This document shows, piece after piece, positions 1 through 14,568 of a stretch of 64,000 bases of DNA (positions are counted from its first letter, which is position 1; each line of letters starts with the position of its first letter). Both the position numbers and the translations under genes were made by a program. The notes beneath the pieces are model-generated. The model did no database searches. It was not told the origin of the DNA and saw nothing but the letters and a program-made list of their open reading frames with translations. Source of the DNA: Allantophomopsis cytisporea (lineage: Eukaryota > Ascomycota > Leotiomycetes > Phacidiales > Phacidiaceae); the NCBI GenBank assembly GCA_024752435.1, contig CP103024.1, positions 682,001 to 746,000 on the forward strand, written 5' to 3'.

Positions 1-3000
1 AGAAAAGAGAAAGTTGAGGGGAGGACTAGACACAATGGTATGAAGACGTCTCGTCATCTTTCCACATTTCATCCTACTACTAACTACGACATCTTACATA
101 AATCTTCTGTACAGAAGCATTCTCATGTTTGCACAGTTGAGTTTCTGCGATCACGACATGTCTAATAGGAATGTTGAGAGCATTTTAATATACACTGCTG
201 ACTATGTACCTCTATATACACACATGAGCTGTATATTGCAGTCTCTTGCAAAAGCAATTTGCACTTGAATATGAATAGTGAAGACGAATTGGGTTCCGCG
301 CAAAACATTGAAACAATTTGTTGGGAAGGCCGTGATAGATGTATGGAAAAAGATATTCCTTCACTCATCTAAGTCTGTAGTTAATTTTGAGATGTGAGGC
401 ATCTCAAAATAACACGGATAAACATCTTGCCATACTACGTTTCTTGCTATCAAGCTACGCCCTTATCATCTCCGGATTCAAACCAATATGGCTACGATGC
501 TACCTTTGTTGCAAAAACTGAGAACCTAGTCCTAGTTACTATTGTAATTTCAAGGGCATACTTGGAATTTTTAAATCCATAAAGTTTTCGAAGCATATCC
601 CATACCTACTCTTAGATTTGCGAATATGAATAATTGTAATCCATTCTGCGCCAAGGTACGTAGTAGACGTAGACAAGCTTATTTATTGATAACGAGAAAG
701 CATATAACAATCTCTTTATCCTGTGGTTGCCAGTTATGTTTAGGTATTGCATATTTTTCTGATTTGCACATTAAACGTATATGGAATTTAACTCGATGTC
801 TTTGGTTTTGGGTTTCGTTCTTTCTTAGAAAAAGATTATCCCAAGATCAGATACATAATGATTTTGAGAGAAAGTTGGTATAGCTTTGAAATAAATTTTC
901 ACACAGAATGACTATGAAGATTTTGTGGGGGACAAAGCGAAAAATTGTCAGCTACCTCTCTACAGTCCTAATGTTTCACTTTCCATTTTACAGCATTACA
1001 ATATTATTTGACCTCATCGCAAACAACTCGGCGTCCAACCCAAGTCGAATGGCATCACGTGATGGCAAGCAAAAGTGCATCAAAAGCAACATGGAATTCT
1101 CACAACCACAATCACACTCAACTACTGAACACACCGTCCAAAGCACCAACACTGGCTCAAAACACGCACCCCCACTCAAAGTCACATCACCACGCACAGG
1201 TACCTGATCTACTTTAGTCAACGTAACACAAACCAAGTCGACCCCATCGGAAACCAATCTACACATCCTTACCCAGCGCACAAACGATGCCTCTACTCTC
1301 TACTTCCCGAAGCTCTCCAAACCTCAATAAGCACTAAGTAATATCTTCTGGCTCAAAGCCCCAGGAGACCATGCAATCTTGCAGTGCGCCATCGGATGCT
1401 TATGAATGTTAAATCCATCTCCATGATCGTATTAGGTAGCACAACGCTTCGAAGTTAAATAAGAGACAAGCGTAGATGATCGATCCACAGCCCTGCAGAT
1501 TTACTGATTACTGTTCTATCTATTTGATGTATGGCGATTTGATGCTCCTATCAAGACCATACATAGTTTTCACCAGTGTATTCTGACTTCCTAACTTGGA
1601 AGCCTGTTCTATCAATGAAAATCTTATTGCCAACCTCAACTGAAGAAGCGTGAACAAGATCCTCGAAATCCAGGATTGATGACTTCACTTCATAGCCTCT
1701 CGAGCTTTTGAAGATCTTACCATAGAGTACGCGATTTCCAAATTGCAGATACGCGAAGTTTGAGAAACTTGCGCGAATGTTGTGGGAGAATCAGAGTTGT
1801 TAGAGAACGCTTATGACTGAGGATATGGATAACATGAAGCTCATCCCAGACGAAGTGGATATCAAGCTCTCACTTCGCAGGAGTATCGAGACAATCTCCA
1901 ATTTTGAACCTGGTTTTGAGATCGGAGTAACAGCTAAATTCTAATTACAAGTTTAATCATGATAAGTTGTTATTATTCTGTTTAACGTATTGAGTGCTCC
2001 ATACTACTTGCGGAAGACGAAAGAAAGCACTCCATACTCTCTCCATCGAGTCCAAAGATGTCATAAATAAGAGTCGCGGAACGGGAGTCCAATTGCTACC
2101 GCGTACACTTTTTCAGCTACGAAGGAAGCCGACGGAGAAGACATGTACAGGCATGTATGGAGATGGACCAATTGCGTGTAGAGCGAAACAGGACATGGAC
2201 AAAGAATCTATACTTCTATGGATACTGCGTACACCTTCACAAGCCTTCAATCAGCAGTGAAAAGGTCGACTCACTAAGAAGAAAATATCACCCATATCCG
2301 TATGGATACTGGAAGCTTAGTCGAGGAGGACGAAGAGTGAGCGATAGAAAGGGCATGACTATTTTTCGAATAGGATCAGTAGTGTACCCGCGGTATTCAT
2401 ATTCACAACTCCCGAACGAACATACATCCCACACATCAACACAGCAGAGTATTACTCAAAGTGCGTATTGTATCTCACAAGGAGACTAAGAGAGCACGTT
2501 ATCAAGAACGTCACACAAATAAGAACCTAGAAAAAACCCCCTTTCTTCAAAGATGGGAACAGAAACATTGTACGTCACAGGATTAGGTTGGTCGAAACAT
2601 GCTTTTTCCCTCTTTGCAAGCAAACGATGAAAAGGTTAATTTATTTTTGAATTCCATTTTTGCATAGACAAGAATGTGACTATGTTAGGGTGTGATATTT
2701 TGGTCTTGGAGGGAAACTCGTTTGCATATGAAGGACATGTGGAGTACGTCGTGGGGAGAACAGGAATTGTACATATTTTAACTACGTAACATTTCATTCC
2801 TGCTACTGTATATGATAGATGACCCAAATCCAAAAAATGCCGCGGAGCCATTTTCTTCATTGAGTATCTGGACTTCAATGCAGTGACATCTTTTGTTTGT
2901 CTTATCCATTTCGTTTTTGAACTTTTTCTGGTTGGGGGACCCTTGATTGAAGACCGCAAAAAAGCTTTTGCCTCTACTCTACTCTACCAGAAGTATAATC

Positions 3001-4577
3001 TGCCGTGGAATGTGGATATCCAAGAAGTCTAGACGGTCGAAAGCAAAGAAATTCACATATCCAGTCTTCGAATATGATATCACCATTCGGATCATCCGAA
3101 AGGCGCAAAAATAAATGGGGAAATTTCCATAATTGAGGGGTAGATTGCTACGGTAGCAATGGGTCCCGCACTTCCATCGGCCATTTGATCCAATCTCAGC
3201 GTGCTGTAATTTATTTGATACACATAAAATTGACGATCTTTCATTCGAGGCGCCTGCGCGCACACACCGGACACGTCGACGCCTAAGAGGCAGAGATAGA
3301 GGACATATGCAGCGAGAGATAAGTTACCTAACCCACATGTAAAAAGAGCTTGGCAAAAGTGGCAGGGAATAGGGGGCGTATGAATGCACGCAGATGTCTT
3401 GATGCCTTCACGAGAAAAAAGACATCCATCTGGTCGCCGTCGCCGGTCAGAGTACGACGTCGACATGAGCAAAATCATCAGTGCGGAGAAGTTTATTCCA
3501 GCAGCTCCACTTTCGCATGGATATCAAGAGTAGAGAGCCCTGTCCTACACATCCAAGCATGAAGCCTAATTGGCCTGATGATAGTGACATCTTCCTCCGC
3601 CTTTTTTCTTTGATACAAATAGAGTTCAGTCTGGAGAACAATAGTCAGTCACTGTGCTATTCAGCTACTTCTTTGCGTTTCGCACGGTGTCAATGGTGGT
3701 CAGGTAATTAGATTCTAGATTCTAGAATCGAGCTTGAACGTTATAGTGTATAGATGTTAATAGAATCTCCATATCCATACAAAGTAAAAGTGAAATGATG
3801 ATGAAGCAAATTATCAGTTCACCTTCAATCAACCTCGCATTGGCATGGTTCATGCAGCTGCACAGCGTAAGGCCACAAGCACCTGCTAGTATCAACACAG
3901 CCCCTGTCAATAAGGGATCCCCAACGCACTCCAGGCAAGGCCTCGTTTTCGGACTCGCAAAGCTGGCCGCTTCAGGAACGAGTTTCTGAAAGTATTTGCG
4001 AACGACATCGCGATGATGGCCATGTGCGAAGTGGGTTCTTGCACCTCATAGGACCTGCGATTTCTATTTCTTCTCAAGTGGGGGAGTGAGGGGCTTAGTC
4101 CCTCAATTGCCCCCTGTAGGTACTTTCTTCCCCTCTCGAATATACCTTGCATGTGCACCCATTTTCGTGTTTTTCTTTATCTCCGATAACTACGGAACAA
4201 TTTCTGAGAGTGAGAATCATCGATGATAACGACAGTACCGCAAGTTCACTTCTATGGTAACAGGTTGATTTGCAACGTCTGTTGAATAAACATTGTGATC
4301 AGATGAGGCAGATCATTGGTGTTCGTACTGCGTATTACTTTCTCTTGAAGAGTCCAATATTTGCATGACACTATATGGTGGTTATTATTGGGTAATGTAG
4401 AGGATTTTTCTCACATGAATTCTTGTGAATTGATCACATTCTGGTCTTTTCTGTACAGGGAATTACCTTCGTGCTTGGAGTAAGAAAAGGTGTGAGAGTA
4501 AAGCATGTGGAGAGTGCGCTTAGTAGCTTGGGTCTTGGGATTGAAGCGGTGTCCGGCGTGATCGGACGATGGAACGA

Positions 4578-4611
4578 ACACGCACACACACACGCACACA
4601 CACACACACAA
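4578..4611. repeat. (CA)n microsatellite
   Basis: About 34 bp of alternating CA interrupted by two CG steps. It is a simple repeat in otherwise unique sequence, and open frames across it are artefacts. Confidence 0.9.
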
Positions 4612-7600
4612 CTCAACATGTACAGGACAATACCGAGCAGCATACTAAACCTTATCCACAAGATCGACGGCCTGGTCGACAATGGTAGTAACAAAGTTCG
4701 CTGTAAATCCCTTTGGTGTGGAATCTCAAGCCCTTTCATCTTTCAGACAACACGCTCCGTCCTCATCCTCACGCCTTACGCTTTATTCATACTTGTACAG
4801 GCCCGAGCGGAGCGCAAGAAAGCCATGACCAACTCTCAGTGTCCACTACTGCCACCTTACCACTCTGCGTCAATTCCGTCAGTGGTGTGAGATCCAAGAG
4901 CGGAATCTCTTGCCCATCAATGGCTTTTTGCGGTGAAGAAATCCGAGAAGGCATTAATGATAACAGGATGGGTTGATGCTTGAAAGAGATGTAACGAGCA
5001 GAGAAGGAGAGAGAGAGGAAGTTCTCCTTGCATTAGTAGAGTGTATCAATAAATTCGGCACACTTCACTCCTCTCAAGATTCGTACCGCCTTGAATCCTT
5101 GGCTGCGAACTGTTCCCCACCATGATGAATGTTACAGCTGAAGCTGATCGCAAATGACGATGATGATGCCTGATGAGTGAGAGCTTCGCGTGCAGCATTG
5201 ATCTCCCATACGTATTCGACTTGTGGGTACCTGCTGTTGAGCAGAGATTTTCCCTCCCTCATCCTGCCCCCCTGCAATTGCTTTGCTTCGTTTGCATGAC
5301 TGTTTTTGATATGCTGGACATTTCAGCGTATCAACGGCCGTCAGTGTTGATGACAAACCCTGATGGACCAGAAAGATGCTGGCTCTTACGTACTTTGAGC
5401 CTCTGAGCGAGGGAATGACACGTTCCACAGCATCGAAGGAAGGGCGGGTCTAGATGGGCTGTGGATATGATGCATGTGGATTAAATTTTCGTCTGTGTGT
5501 TGGGTCTTGCTTCACTTTCTGGGGGATGCCTGGAGTTGTGCATCATCTGTCTCCATACGAATTGTTCGGCAACTAGGTGAAAAGTTTGCCATTACGATTT
5601 CTCAGCGTTGCCCGAGAGCCTACGAGTCTTGCCTCTTGCCCCTCCTCCATAGGAAGAGACTGGGTGGCGCGGAAGAATCATTTGGAGGTGTTGGTCATAA
5701 CAATTCACTCCTTTGAGAAGAGACACAAAGAGACATTTGCACACTTCGACGCTCGCTCGCTCCGAGGCTTTTGCGCAAGAAGGCGAAGCAAAGATGACTT
5801 GGGGTGAATGAGATGCCAACTGACTTGACTTGACTTGACATGCCATGCCCTGTAATTTCTTGTCGCCCGGCCCGAACGAACCTCATGCTGCTCTTCCGCT
5901 TCTTCGTGTATGCTTTGTCAATCAGATGACCTCCGTTCCAAGGTTTGAGATTCATATGTCCCAATGCATTCGTGGCATACCCTTTTTCAGATCAGTGCAT
6001 TGTCAGTTCGTGTTGCAGAATGGCGTTGTGTGCAGGTGAGATACTCGTCGATTCCCCTGCTCATTTCACGAACGAGCAGAAAGTCAAAATCAAATAAATA
6101 CAATCATCAGATGTCGTTCAAATATACAAAAGCTAAGCACAAGCAGATATCCATAGTAGTTAAGTCGTGAGTTAGATCCCACCTTCTCTCTTTCTCCATC
6201 TTTCAGCATAATATCAGAGATGCGATCTTACTCCTTTGTGCTTGCTAGAGATCGGCGGCGGCGGCTGCTAGGGATTTTGGGGGAGCACTGGCTATGTGTT
6301 TGTTTAGACCATACATAGGGGTGAACTTATGCTTGTAGTTGACCACCTTACCTTTCACAGCTCACGTTGCCCTTGCCGCATCGCATGGCATTTGGGGCTG
6401 GTGTCGCCCAGATTGGGAGAGGGGAGGTGTACAGGGAGGGGGGGGGCTGGTTGGGGTGTTGGGATGGTTGCTTTTTAGCACAACTGGGAAAAAGAAAAGG
6501 AATGGTGAAAGTTGTCGTGGTGTCGCGCGGTGTGCAGCGTCGTGGATGTTTAGGGGGAGAAAATATACGAAAGCTGCTTAGGAGGGGTGCGAGGCTGGGA
6601 GGTTTAGGATGGAGGTTGGGTATTGCATGGCCTGGAGAGATCTCTGGTAGTAAGTTACCATCTAACCGGGAGAGCTAGCTACAGAGGTGCTGCCCCAGCT
6701 AGCATCTGCGGCCACCATTAGCACAATAGTTTATGAGAACAACATCAAAGGTTTTGGCTGTGATGTCGAACATCTGTATAGCATGGTCAACGAAAGGTCA
6801 TATCAAAAGTGTCGGTTTGCATGCCGAAGTAGTTCGCCTCGAGGGAGATTTGTTGAGACTCTCTGATACGAAGCCCTCAATGCCCTTCTTCGGAACCTGC
6901 GGCATTTGCGGCATTTCTGGCCTTCCGTTGCACATCCTCAACCCTTTCAGCCCTCACGACTCGTGACTGTCCCGTGCAATCTCCTTCCTTGCCGCCCTCC
7001 CCTCATTGCCATCATCCTTCACAGACTGCCGAGGGTTCCCCAGTCATATACCCTAAAGTACAGACGGTATCCTAGAACGGTGAGTGAACACTCGAATTGA
7101 GATGTCTTGAGTAGGCAGAAGATCGGCGAATAGCGCCATGACACGCTGTGGAGACTGGAGACAATAACTAATGGGTGCTAGGTATGCCATCCGCTCAATG
7201 TGCAAAATGTCTCAGAAGACCTGGGTAGCTGGTCGTTGTCGAACATCTTGCACAGCTGAGAGCATGGATATGAAGAACAATGGACCCAAACGTTCCGTGG
7301 GATGTACACAGTAATCCTTTCAACAGGAAATTCCAGATGTGTAAGACAAATTCAGACCTTTGACCGGCCGGCCACCTCACTCCTGCAGCTGTTGTCCTCG
7401 TCCGGAGCAAAACAAGCATGGTTAACCGGTGGGTGCCCTATATTTCATGCTGGTGGATCGTGAACATCGTGTTTTCGTTTTTTTTTTTTGTACGTGTACA
7501 ATCATGTTTCAGTGGAAAGTCAGAAACGTGAAAGGCGAAATGCTCTTCGCATGCCTCGGTACTGTGGGGGTGGGCACGGTGGAGATCTGCCTTTTTACTC

Positions 7601-7742
7601 GCACGTGTGGTGCGTTAATCGAGGAATGCGATCAGGCGTCACTGGAATCAATGAGAAATAAGAGGCGAGATGAGTTTCCGCACGTAAGCGGAAAATGGTT
7701 GAATTGAATAAGATGATAGGATGATTATACGATGCCAATGCC

Positions 7743-7772
7743 GATGCTGATGCTGATGCTGATGCTGATGCT
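7743..7772. repeat. (GATGCT)5 microsatellite
   Basis: Five perfect copies of the hexamer GATGCT, preceded by two degenerate copies. Confidence 0.9.
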
Positions 7773-10700
7773 ATGAATAATAAATGATGAGAATATCAAT
7801 GGTGCTTGATGACTTGAGCATTGACATTCATACGTACTCGTGAGTACGAGAATTGTTGCTGAGAAACATAATTTGCCATGCCCAGTTCTCGCGTTTATCT
7901 GGTCACACGTTGCCTCATCACATTACGAATCTCTTCCTGTACTGCCTCAGTCATCACAGGCGATGTCGGATGTAACGTGTATGCAGTAAGGTGCATCATG
8001 CGATTGAATGATGACGATGGCTCGGAAGCAAATTGAAGTGAGCCGACCTGGCATCGAGAGATGTCACCGGAGGCGAGGGATGGGATAGGAAAATATTCGG
8101 CGGCTGGTGGATTGGCAGATTGGGTAGGCCCATGCGAAGGGCCATTTTCCTCTTTGCATTTGATGCAGCCGACGAGTGCAAATTACGAGTACGAGATTTA
8201 CGGCCAGAAGAGGATTGTTTTACGAAGTGAAAAAGATAATTGATAACACCTCTCTCTGCATGTGTATCTAAGAATACTAACTAGGTGGCTAGGCCAAAAC
8301 GTAATAAGAGTATCATCGAAGAGAGAATGTTCGGGTGTGTTGTACGACAGGACAAACGCCGAAGACGCGGTTCTCCGCGCACCGGCAGATAGAATAAGTG
8401 AGCGGTAAATGGATTGTTAGCTGGAAGGTCTGCAGATGGTACCGAAGGCCATTTTCTTGGCCGATGGTGGCGGCTGTTGTACAATGTCTGATGCTAGCTA
8501 GTATCAAACACAGCCATTGAAATAGTTTCCATTTTTGATACAGCATTCAATGTATGGAGTAATAATGAATCTGACTCTAGCTTTTTCACGGAGCATGTAT
8601 CTGAAATAGACATAATGCAGGGGCGTAGTATATGGAGCACTGTTGAAAACGAGGAGGAATGAGAAGACAAAAAAATCAAGAAGAACAAATCTGATGGGGA
8701 CACACCTCTGAGGACAAATTATCCATAAGTCAAGCAAGGCATAAAACTGTTCCAAGGACAAGCCTACAAAGGTCCCGGCAATTCAATAAGCCCACTTGAG
8801 AGATATGTGGGCTACATGAGCCGTCTTTATGAATATCAATGGGGTTTATTTCTTCTTCCTCTTTCTTTCTTACATATTTGCTGCGTATTCCGTGTAGGTT
8901 ATATGCACGTATGAAGTTATTCTTTGTATCCTTTGGATACTTTGTGTGCTTACTCTGAGCATCCCCAACCAGTATCACTGATACGCATAAATCTCATGTG
9001 ACAATAGCGGCCACATCATATTGTTGTCAGCAGTGGATGTGCAGTCAAGGGAGATCTCCATCATGTCGACTGCGGAATATACATGAGAGGGCCTGTTACT
9101 CCTCGGAGATATTTACAATGGTATTGAAAGTCTCGTGAGCGGCTTCCGAATTCCGAAGGCAAATAGGAACGTAGACGGAGTCCTCCGGATTACCTTAAAT
9201 TTTCTCATTCTCAGAATCTCGAAATCCCGAGGTGTTCATGTCTTCCTTCCTGGCCCCCCCCCCCTGGGACGGTCGTTCCAGACTGTTGACAATCAACTGG
9301 GGCCCTTGATGACAATGCCTGATCATATCATATGTAGCGATGTGTATGTGAATGTATGGAACGATATGCGATCATTTTGCCGTATGACTTGCTGCCTTAC
9401 GTTATATGATAGAGTATCGAGATAATAATTATTCGTCGCCAGCTTGTCTTGTCTTGTTTTCCGTCTCCCCGGCATGGGATATTTGCCCTGTATTACATAC
9501 ATACGGGCTACTCCGTGCATACAGTGCATATGTACGGAGCAATGTTGAGCCTTGCTATGTACTGCTTGTGTCTGCCATCATCTTGTTTGGTCCGACGGAT
9601 AACTTGATATGGGGATGAAGTTGAATAGAAATGGAGGCTATTCAGAAGTTCCGGTCAATCAAAAAATAAAGATTTCCCACTAAGATCGCCTTTCCCACAT
9701 CTACGCTCAATTACTGAGTAGTCGCTGTTCAAATCTGTGCGCTACTTGCGACATCGTCAAACCCCAACCATCGACCACGCCAGAGCCAACGCGATCCAAC
9801 TCTCGCGCACCAACTTTCCCCATTCTCAATATGCTTCTTTTTCCACTGCCCTGAAACCAAGTGCGATCGTGTCGTGGGAAAAGCCATCACGGACCTCAAT
9901 CGCTCAACTCAAAATAAGAAGTACCTAAATAATAACCAGCACCCCTTCGTATTCCATACTACACCGAGTACGTGCTGATTTGGAAGTAAGAGAGGAACGC
10001 CGTAGAATCCATAGCATCATTCTACGCGATGGACAGGTATGCTGGAGAGCTTGAGCTTCTCAGACATACTTCGAAATAGACGCCCTCTTCTTCTTTGTAC
10101 TGCATAGTTATGGTCGCACTGAGAAGCATTCGGTCTAGCCGGTCTTCTCGTATGAACTCCAAACTCCGAATATGAAATGAGAGTGCTGTAACAAATTCTC
10201 TCAAGCATCAGGCATCACGCATCAAGCATCAAGCATCTGGCATCATACTACATACCTACAGCAAGCATCAAGCACAGGTACAGGCATTTTTGACCTTGCG
10301 TGCTTGCATATCATCAGCATCCTGACCCTCAAGCAACAAGTGGTGGACTGCACCCACGCATTCATTTCTAAGCTAAGCCCCGAGTTCAATTAGTCCCTGA
10401 CCCAGCCCATACGCAGTCACATAGCATAATCCCAGTTACATTTCATCATCATCATCAAACTTAGTATCGACTAAATACTCAGGAAGAGTTCAAGAAAGAA
10501 GTCTTCCTCTGCAGATCAATGATAGAGATGATGGACACTGTATGCAATTGAAAGAAGAATAGAATTGGAAGAAGGGAAGTCGACACAACTGCAAAATCCA
10601 ATTAAAACCCCCCCAGACTTATATCTAAACTGAAAAGAAATTCAATTCAGCTCGTTTTCTGCGTTTATGTGCGTAAATGCTGTACCGTATATACATAGAT

Positions 10701-12016
10701 GACCGACAGTACCGTGTGCAAACATACCTTCATGAATCGTTCACATTTTGATCTCTCAACATATGCTGGATTTTTGTTTTCGCCTTCCTCCTCGTTTTCA
10801 TCACTTCACGTCCTTTTTCTCTAGATAAGTGTCTGGAAAGGAAAACTGCAAGCGTTAAAGGACGAGTGATATTCTACGTCGCGCATCTTTCATAAACAAA
10901 ACGCGCCAAAGTGTTAGGCCGTTCGTCCGTCCCTTGGTTGATCATTGTCCTGGTATCCCTTTCAGTCCAGCACTATCTATCTCACAAACGGCACACATCA
11001 TTACGATTGCATCCGCCACCATAAAGAAGCCCCTTCGCAGCACTAGCTGTCGACCCTAAACACGATCTCCATCCTCCGCCGCCTTCGACTCACCCGCCGC
11101 CGGCCTTTCCATCGTGCGAATTACACATTGTGTATTTCCACTGGGGATTTGCCAGCTTTACGGATTGAAGGCAAGAGGCAACGGCAACGCTTGAGTTATC
11201 CGCAGACCAGAAGAAAGAATCAGTCCATTCTGCACTTGAAAAGAAGTTCGAGTATTCACGGGCCCTCAAAGTCGCGTCGGCTTTGAACTTGGGGACCTGG
11301 ACCTGCACAAGTCTCATAACAATAATAATAATCGAATTGTGAAAAAAGCATCAACAACAACCCCATATTCTGTACCATAGACTCGACAAATCACCGACAC
11401 CTGTTTCTGAAGCCTATCTCCCTTTTATGACCATTATGTTGCACGTCATCAAGGGCCCTTTCCCCCCCTCCCCCACCGTATTTCAACACGCAATCTGCGA
11501 GATTCTGCACCCAGGATTTGGATCGGATCGCCCTCTCTCGATCATACTAGTTCCAATTGAAATAGTATCTACATACACCTCCTGCCCTCTCCACTCTCTG
11601 CCTATCTCCTCCCAGGTGTTCTCCTCTTTCTTGCTGCGATTCAATGAGTATCAAGCCGCGGCTTACGTAGATGAGTATCGGCTCCGGCTTTCCAAAATCG
11701 TTGTTGGGGGCGGAAATAGACCACGAGACTTTGCTTCGTTGGGTTCATCGGGATAATGAATGAAAAGGTGTGCTAAGTCGTGTGTGAATATCCGGATATT
11801 GACAAAAGTGTGTGTAGGAGTTGCGGGAGTGACTTCATATTGATATTGTGGTAATGGTCGAATATGGTTATGCTTCCATTCAATATTCTACGGACATGGC
11901 GCACAAAGCTTTACCGATTGTTTACCTCTACCACAGTCTCAAAATCTCATGCGTGATGTGATCTCTCAAAATTCAGTCACGATTTTTACAAACAACATCT
12001 CATCATCAATCACCAT

Positions 12017-12052
<36 letters not shown>
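12017..12052. repeat. (ATC)12 microsatellite
   Basis: Twelve perfect ATC units. It lies in the gene-free DNA left of con7, and the serine-rich frame across it is not a credible gene. Confidence 0.95.
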
Positions 12053-12454
12053 GACAAGCAGCACAAATCCAAGCGCCATTCATCCCAAGTTCAACAGAAA
12101 TTCCGCAAGCCATAAACCTTGTGCGCTGAGTGGACGGAGTTGCTCGGCCCAAGATACTTGGTCGACTTCTAGATTTTCTATCCACTAGTGGCTAATTTAG
12201 ACTTCCAGTGATCTCCCACGCTAAAAGAACTTCACTCGGCCACTCCTGGACAGGCAAAGCTCTGCTCATGGTCGATTCCAGATTCAGCCACGACGGAGAC
12301 GCAGTCTAATCCCCATCGGTTTAGATCATGCGCGACCTGCGCCCACTACGCACGCTGCTTTCTGCTTTGCTTCCCCTCGAGTCCCAAAGCCAAGCATCAC
12401 CCATACCGGAAATCCACGCTAATTATGCCGCCAGGCCATCACAGCGGAAAGTCA

Positions 12455-12600
12455 AGAAAGAAAGAAAGAAAGAAAGAAAGAGAAAGAAGAAAAGGAAGAG
12501 GTGAGGCACGAGAGGTACGTAGTACTACAGCAGGTACGTAGAGAAAGATCTGTAAATGAGAGAGTCAGTCGAGGGAGAGAGAAAGAGAGAGAGAGGTGTG
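12455..12600. repeat. (GAAA)n tract followed by GA-rich sequence
   Basis: A tract of AAAG/GAAA tetramers (about 12455-12488) is followed by strongly purine-biased sequence with GAGA runs. It is a low-complexity tract that creates spurious open frames on both strands. Confidence 0.85.
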
Positions 12601-12920
12601 TGGGAGAAAGAGGTATACTGCATAAGAGTATACACCCAAAAGACAAAAGAAATAGAAATAGAAAAGGAAAAGTATACACAAAAAAAACCACAAAAAAGAC
12701 AAAACATAAAACATAAAACATAAAACCTAAAATAAAAGAGAAAAAGCACATATGGTTGGTTGTTTTTGATTGTGTTTATGCGTCAACTCTATTTTCTATC
12801 ATCTTCTTCCGCCGCAGACGGACACAGATGCAATTGATCCGATCACGTTGTCACGCCGTCACAGTGAGAGCACAGTACAGTACAGTACGTATGTGGGATA
12901 TTTTGGGGTCCATTGATTTT

Positions 12921-12956
12921 CCCTCTCTCTCTCTTTCTCTCTCTCTCTCCCTCTCT
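12921..12956. repeat. (CT)n microsatellite
   Basis: A CT-dinucleotide run with occasional T or C insertions, within the pyrimidine-rich sequence left of con7. Confidence 0.9.
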
Positions 12957-13152
12957 GGCTCCACTGCCTTTTCTCCGTCCGTCAAACCCATTCTTCAGGC
13001 AACAAGAAAATCGAGCGATTTGATTTGACTCGATTCGATGAGATCAGAATCATCATCCATCATAACTCACCCACATCACTCACACACCTTTGACTTCAAG
13101 ACGAGACTTCTTCACGTCACATTCGATTGGTCCGCTGTAATCCCTCCCCCCA

Positions 13153-13290
13153 TCCCAAATCCCAATCACAATCCGAATCCCAATCCCAATCCCAATCCCC
13201 AAATCCCCAAATCAAGTCATCCTTCCCTCTACTCTCACTCTATTCTATCTACTCTCGCCCACGTCCATGTCCATGTCCATGTCCATGTTC
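13153..13290. repeat. (CCCAAT)n and (GTCCAT)n hexamer repeats
   Basis: Imperfect CCCAAT hexamers occupy about 13153-13210 and roughly four GTCCAT hexamers occupy 13263-13288. Both are simple repeats. The GTCCAT units hold some of the last plus-strand ATG triplets before the long ATG-free stretch leading to con7. Confidence 0.85.
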
Positions 13291-14096
13291 ACACCCACCC
13301 ACACTGACTAGCCCTCCCTCCCCTCCCCTCCCCACCCCACTCATCCTCTGCACAACTCTCTCATTTTCTGACCTGATTGGTATCCACCCTCCACCTTTCC
13401 ACTCCTCCCTCACCTCTCTTACTCTACACGACTCTCCTCTCGCGCGCAAAGGAAGAGAGAAGGAAAAGAAAGAAGGGAAGGGGAGAAAAAAAACAGAGGT
13501 CGAGTCGAGCAAGGACCCACCTGCACGGAATCCGGCACTTGCCAGGATTGAGGACTTTTTGCCCTTTCGCCGCTTGCCCTGCTTCCGATACACCAGCTAC
13601 ATACATTACCAAAGTATGTAGTGGGCTGCGCAACCTATATCGCGCTAAGGTGTCATACTTTCCCTTCTTCTGACAATTCTGACTACTCCGACTACTCTGA
13701 CCTTACTCTATCACTCCTACTACTTACTACTACTCTCCGGTCTAACTACTCTTCTTTCACCCAGTCGCTCTAAGCCAAATTCACGTCTCAACTCCACACA
13801 CGAGAAAAAGGAAGAAAGAAAGGCAGAGGAGCGAGCTCCAGACATAGAGCGGCTGTGAAAGAAAAAGAACGAACGAGCCAGCCTGAGCGACACACAGGAA
13901 GAGGAAAAGAATATCAAATTGTTTTCCCTTCTTTTGCCCCCCTCCCGCATATTCTTTCATAAATCCGAGGAATTATTCGGAGGGCTAGATCAAGGAGATT
14001 CGATCTATTCAAATCATCGCGTCACCCAACCGACGAGTTACCAAGGAACAGAGAAAAGGAAAATATTTTAGGGAAGAGAAGAAGGGAAGGAAGGGG

Positions 14097-14140
<44 letters not shown>
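14097..14140 (+). repeat. Poly(A) tract, 44 bases
   Basis: An uninterrupted run of 44 A residues, 725 nt before the con7 start codon. Runs of this length are slippage-prone, so the true length may differ from the assembly. Confidence 0.95.
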
Positions 14141-14141
<1 letters not shown>

Positions 14142-14536
14142 GTCAACAAATCTCTTCTGACAAACACACACTCACACTCACAGAATCACAATCACAATCA
14201 CAATCTCTCACATTTCCCTTCTCACTCTCACTCTCACGTACACACACCATCCTCCACCACCACCACAACCACCCCAAAAAAAGCCCTCATCGATTCTCTG
14301 CTTTGGTGTTGTTCTATTCTCATATTATTCGAGTAAGAACCTCGAATCTCCATCACACTACTATCACGCTATATCAACACCACATCATCGCACTACCCTC
14401 AGTCACTCCCACACCAAACTACATCCACGCCGTCCTTTCCCACGAAGTCGGTCCGCCGCCTTCACGCTATCCCCTCGCACAAATCCCTTTAGTCAACCAT
14501 CGTCTTCAGTCGGTGCTAAGGTCCTTCCTGGTCTTT

Positions 14537-14568
14537 CCTAAGCACCTAAGCACCTAAGCACCTAAGCA
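14537..14568 (+). repeat. (CCTAAGCA)4 octamer repeat
   Basis: Four perfect tandem copies of the octamer CCTAAGCA lie in the con7 leader about 300 nt before the start codon. No known function is assigned. Confidence 0.9.

Larger units (their letters stand above)
1..13618. other. Gene-poor region with no supported gene
   Basis: No open frame in this stretch exceeds about 165 codons, and none of the translations resembles a family I know or can be chained into a plausible spliced gene. The DNA is not conspicuously AT-rich and does not look like a decayed transposon: I see no terminal repeats and no reverse transcriptase or transposase motifs. It contains several microsatellites, annotated separately, and increasingly pyrimidine-rich or CA-rich sequence toward its right end, where it merges into the con7 leader. 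It may hold non-coding transcripts or distant regulatory DNA for con7, but the sequence alone does not show this. Confidence 0.6.

Noticed and set aside
12452..12751. 99-codon minus-strand frame rich in Phe, Leu and Ser
   Set aside because: It arises from purine-rich microsatellite DNA and has no domain.
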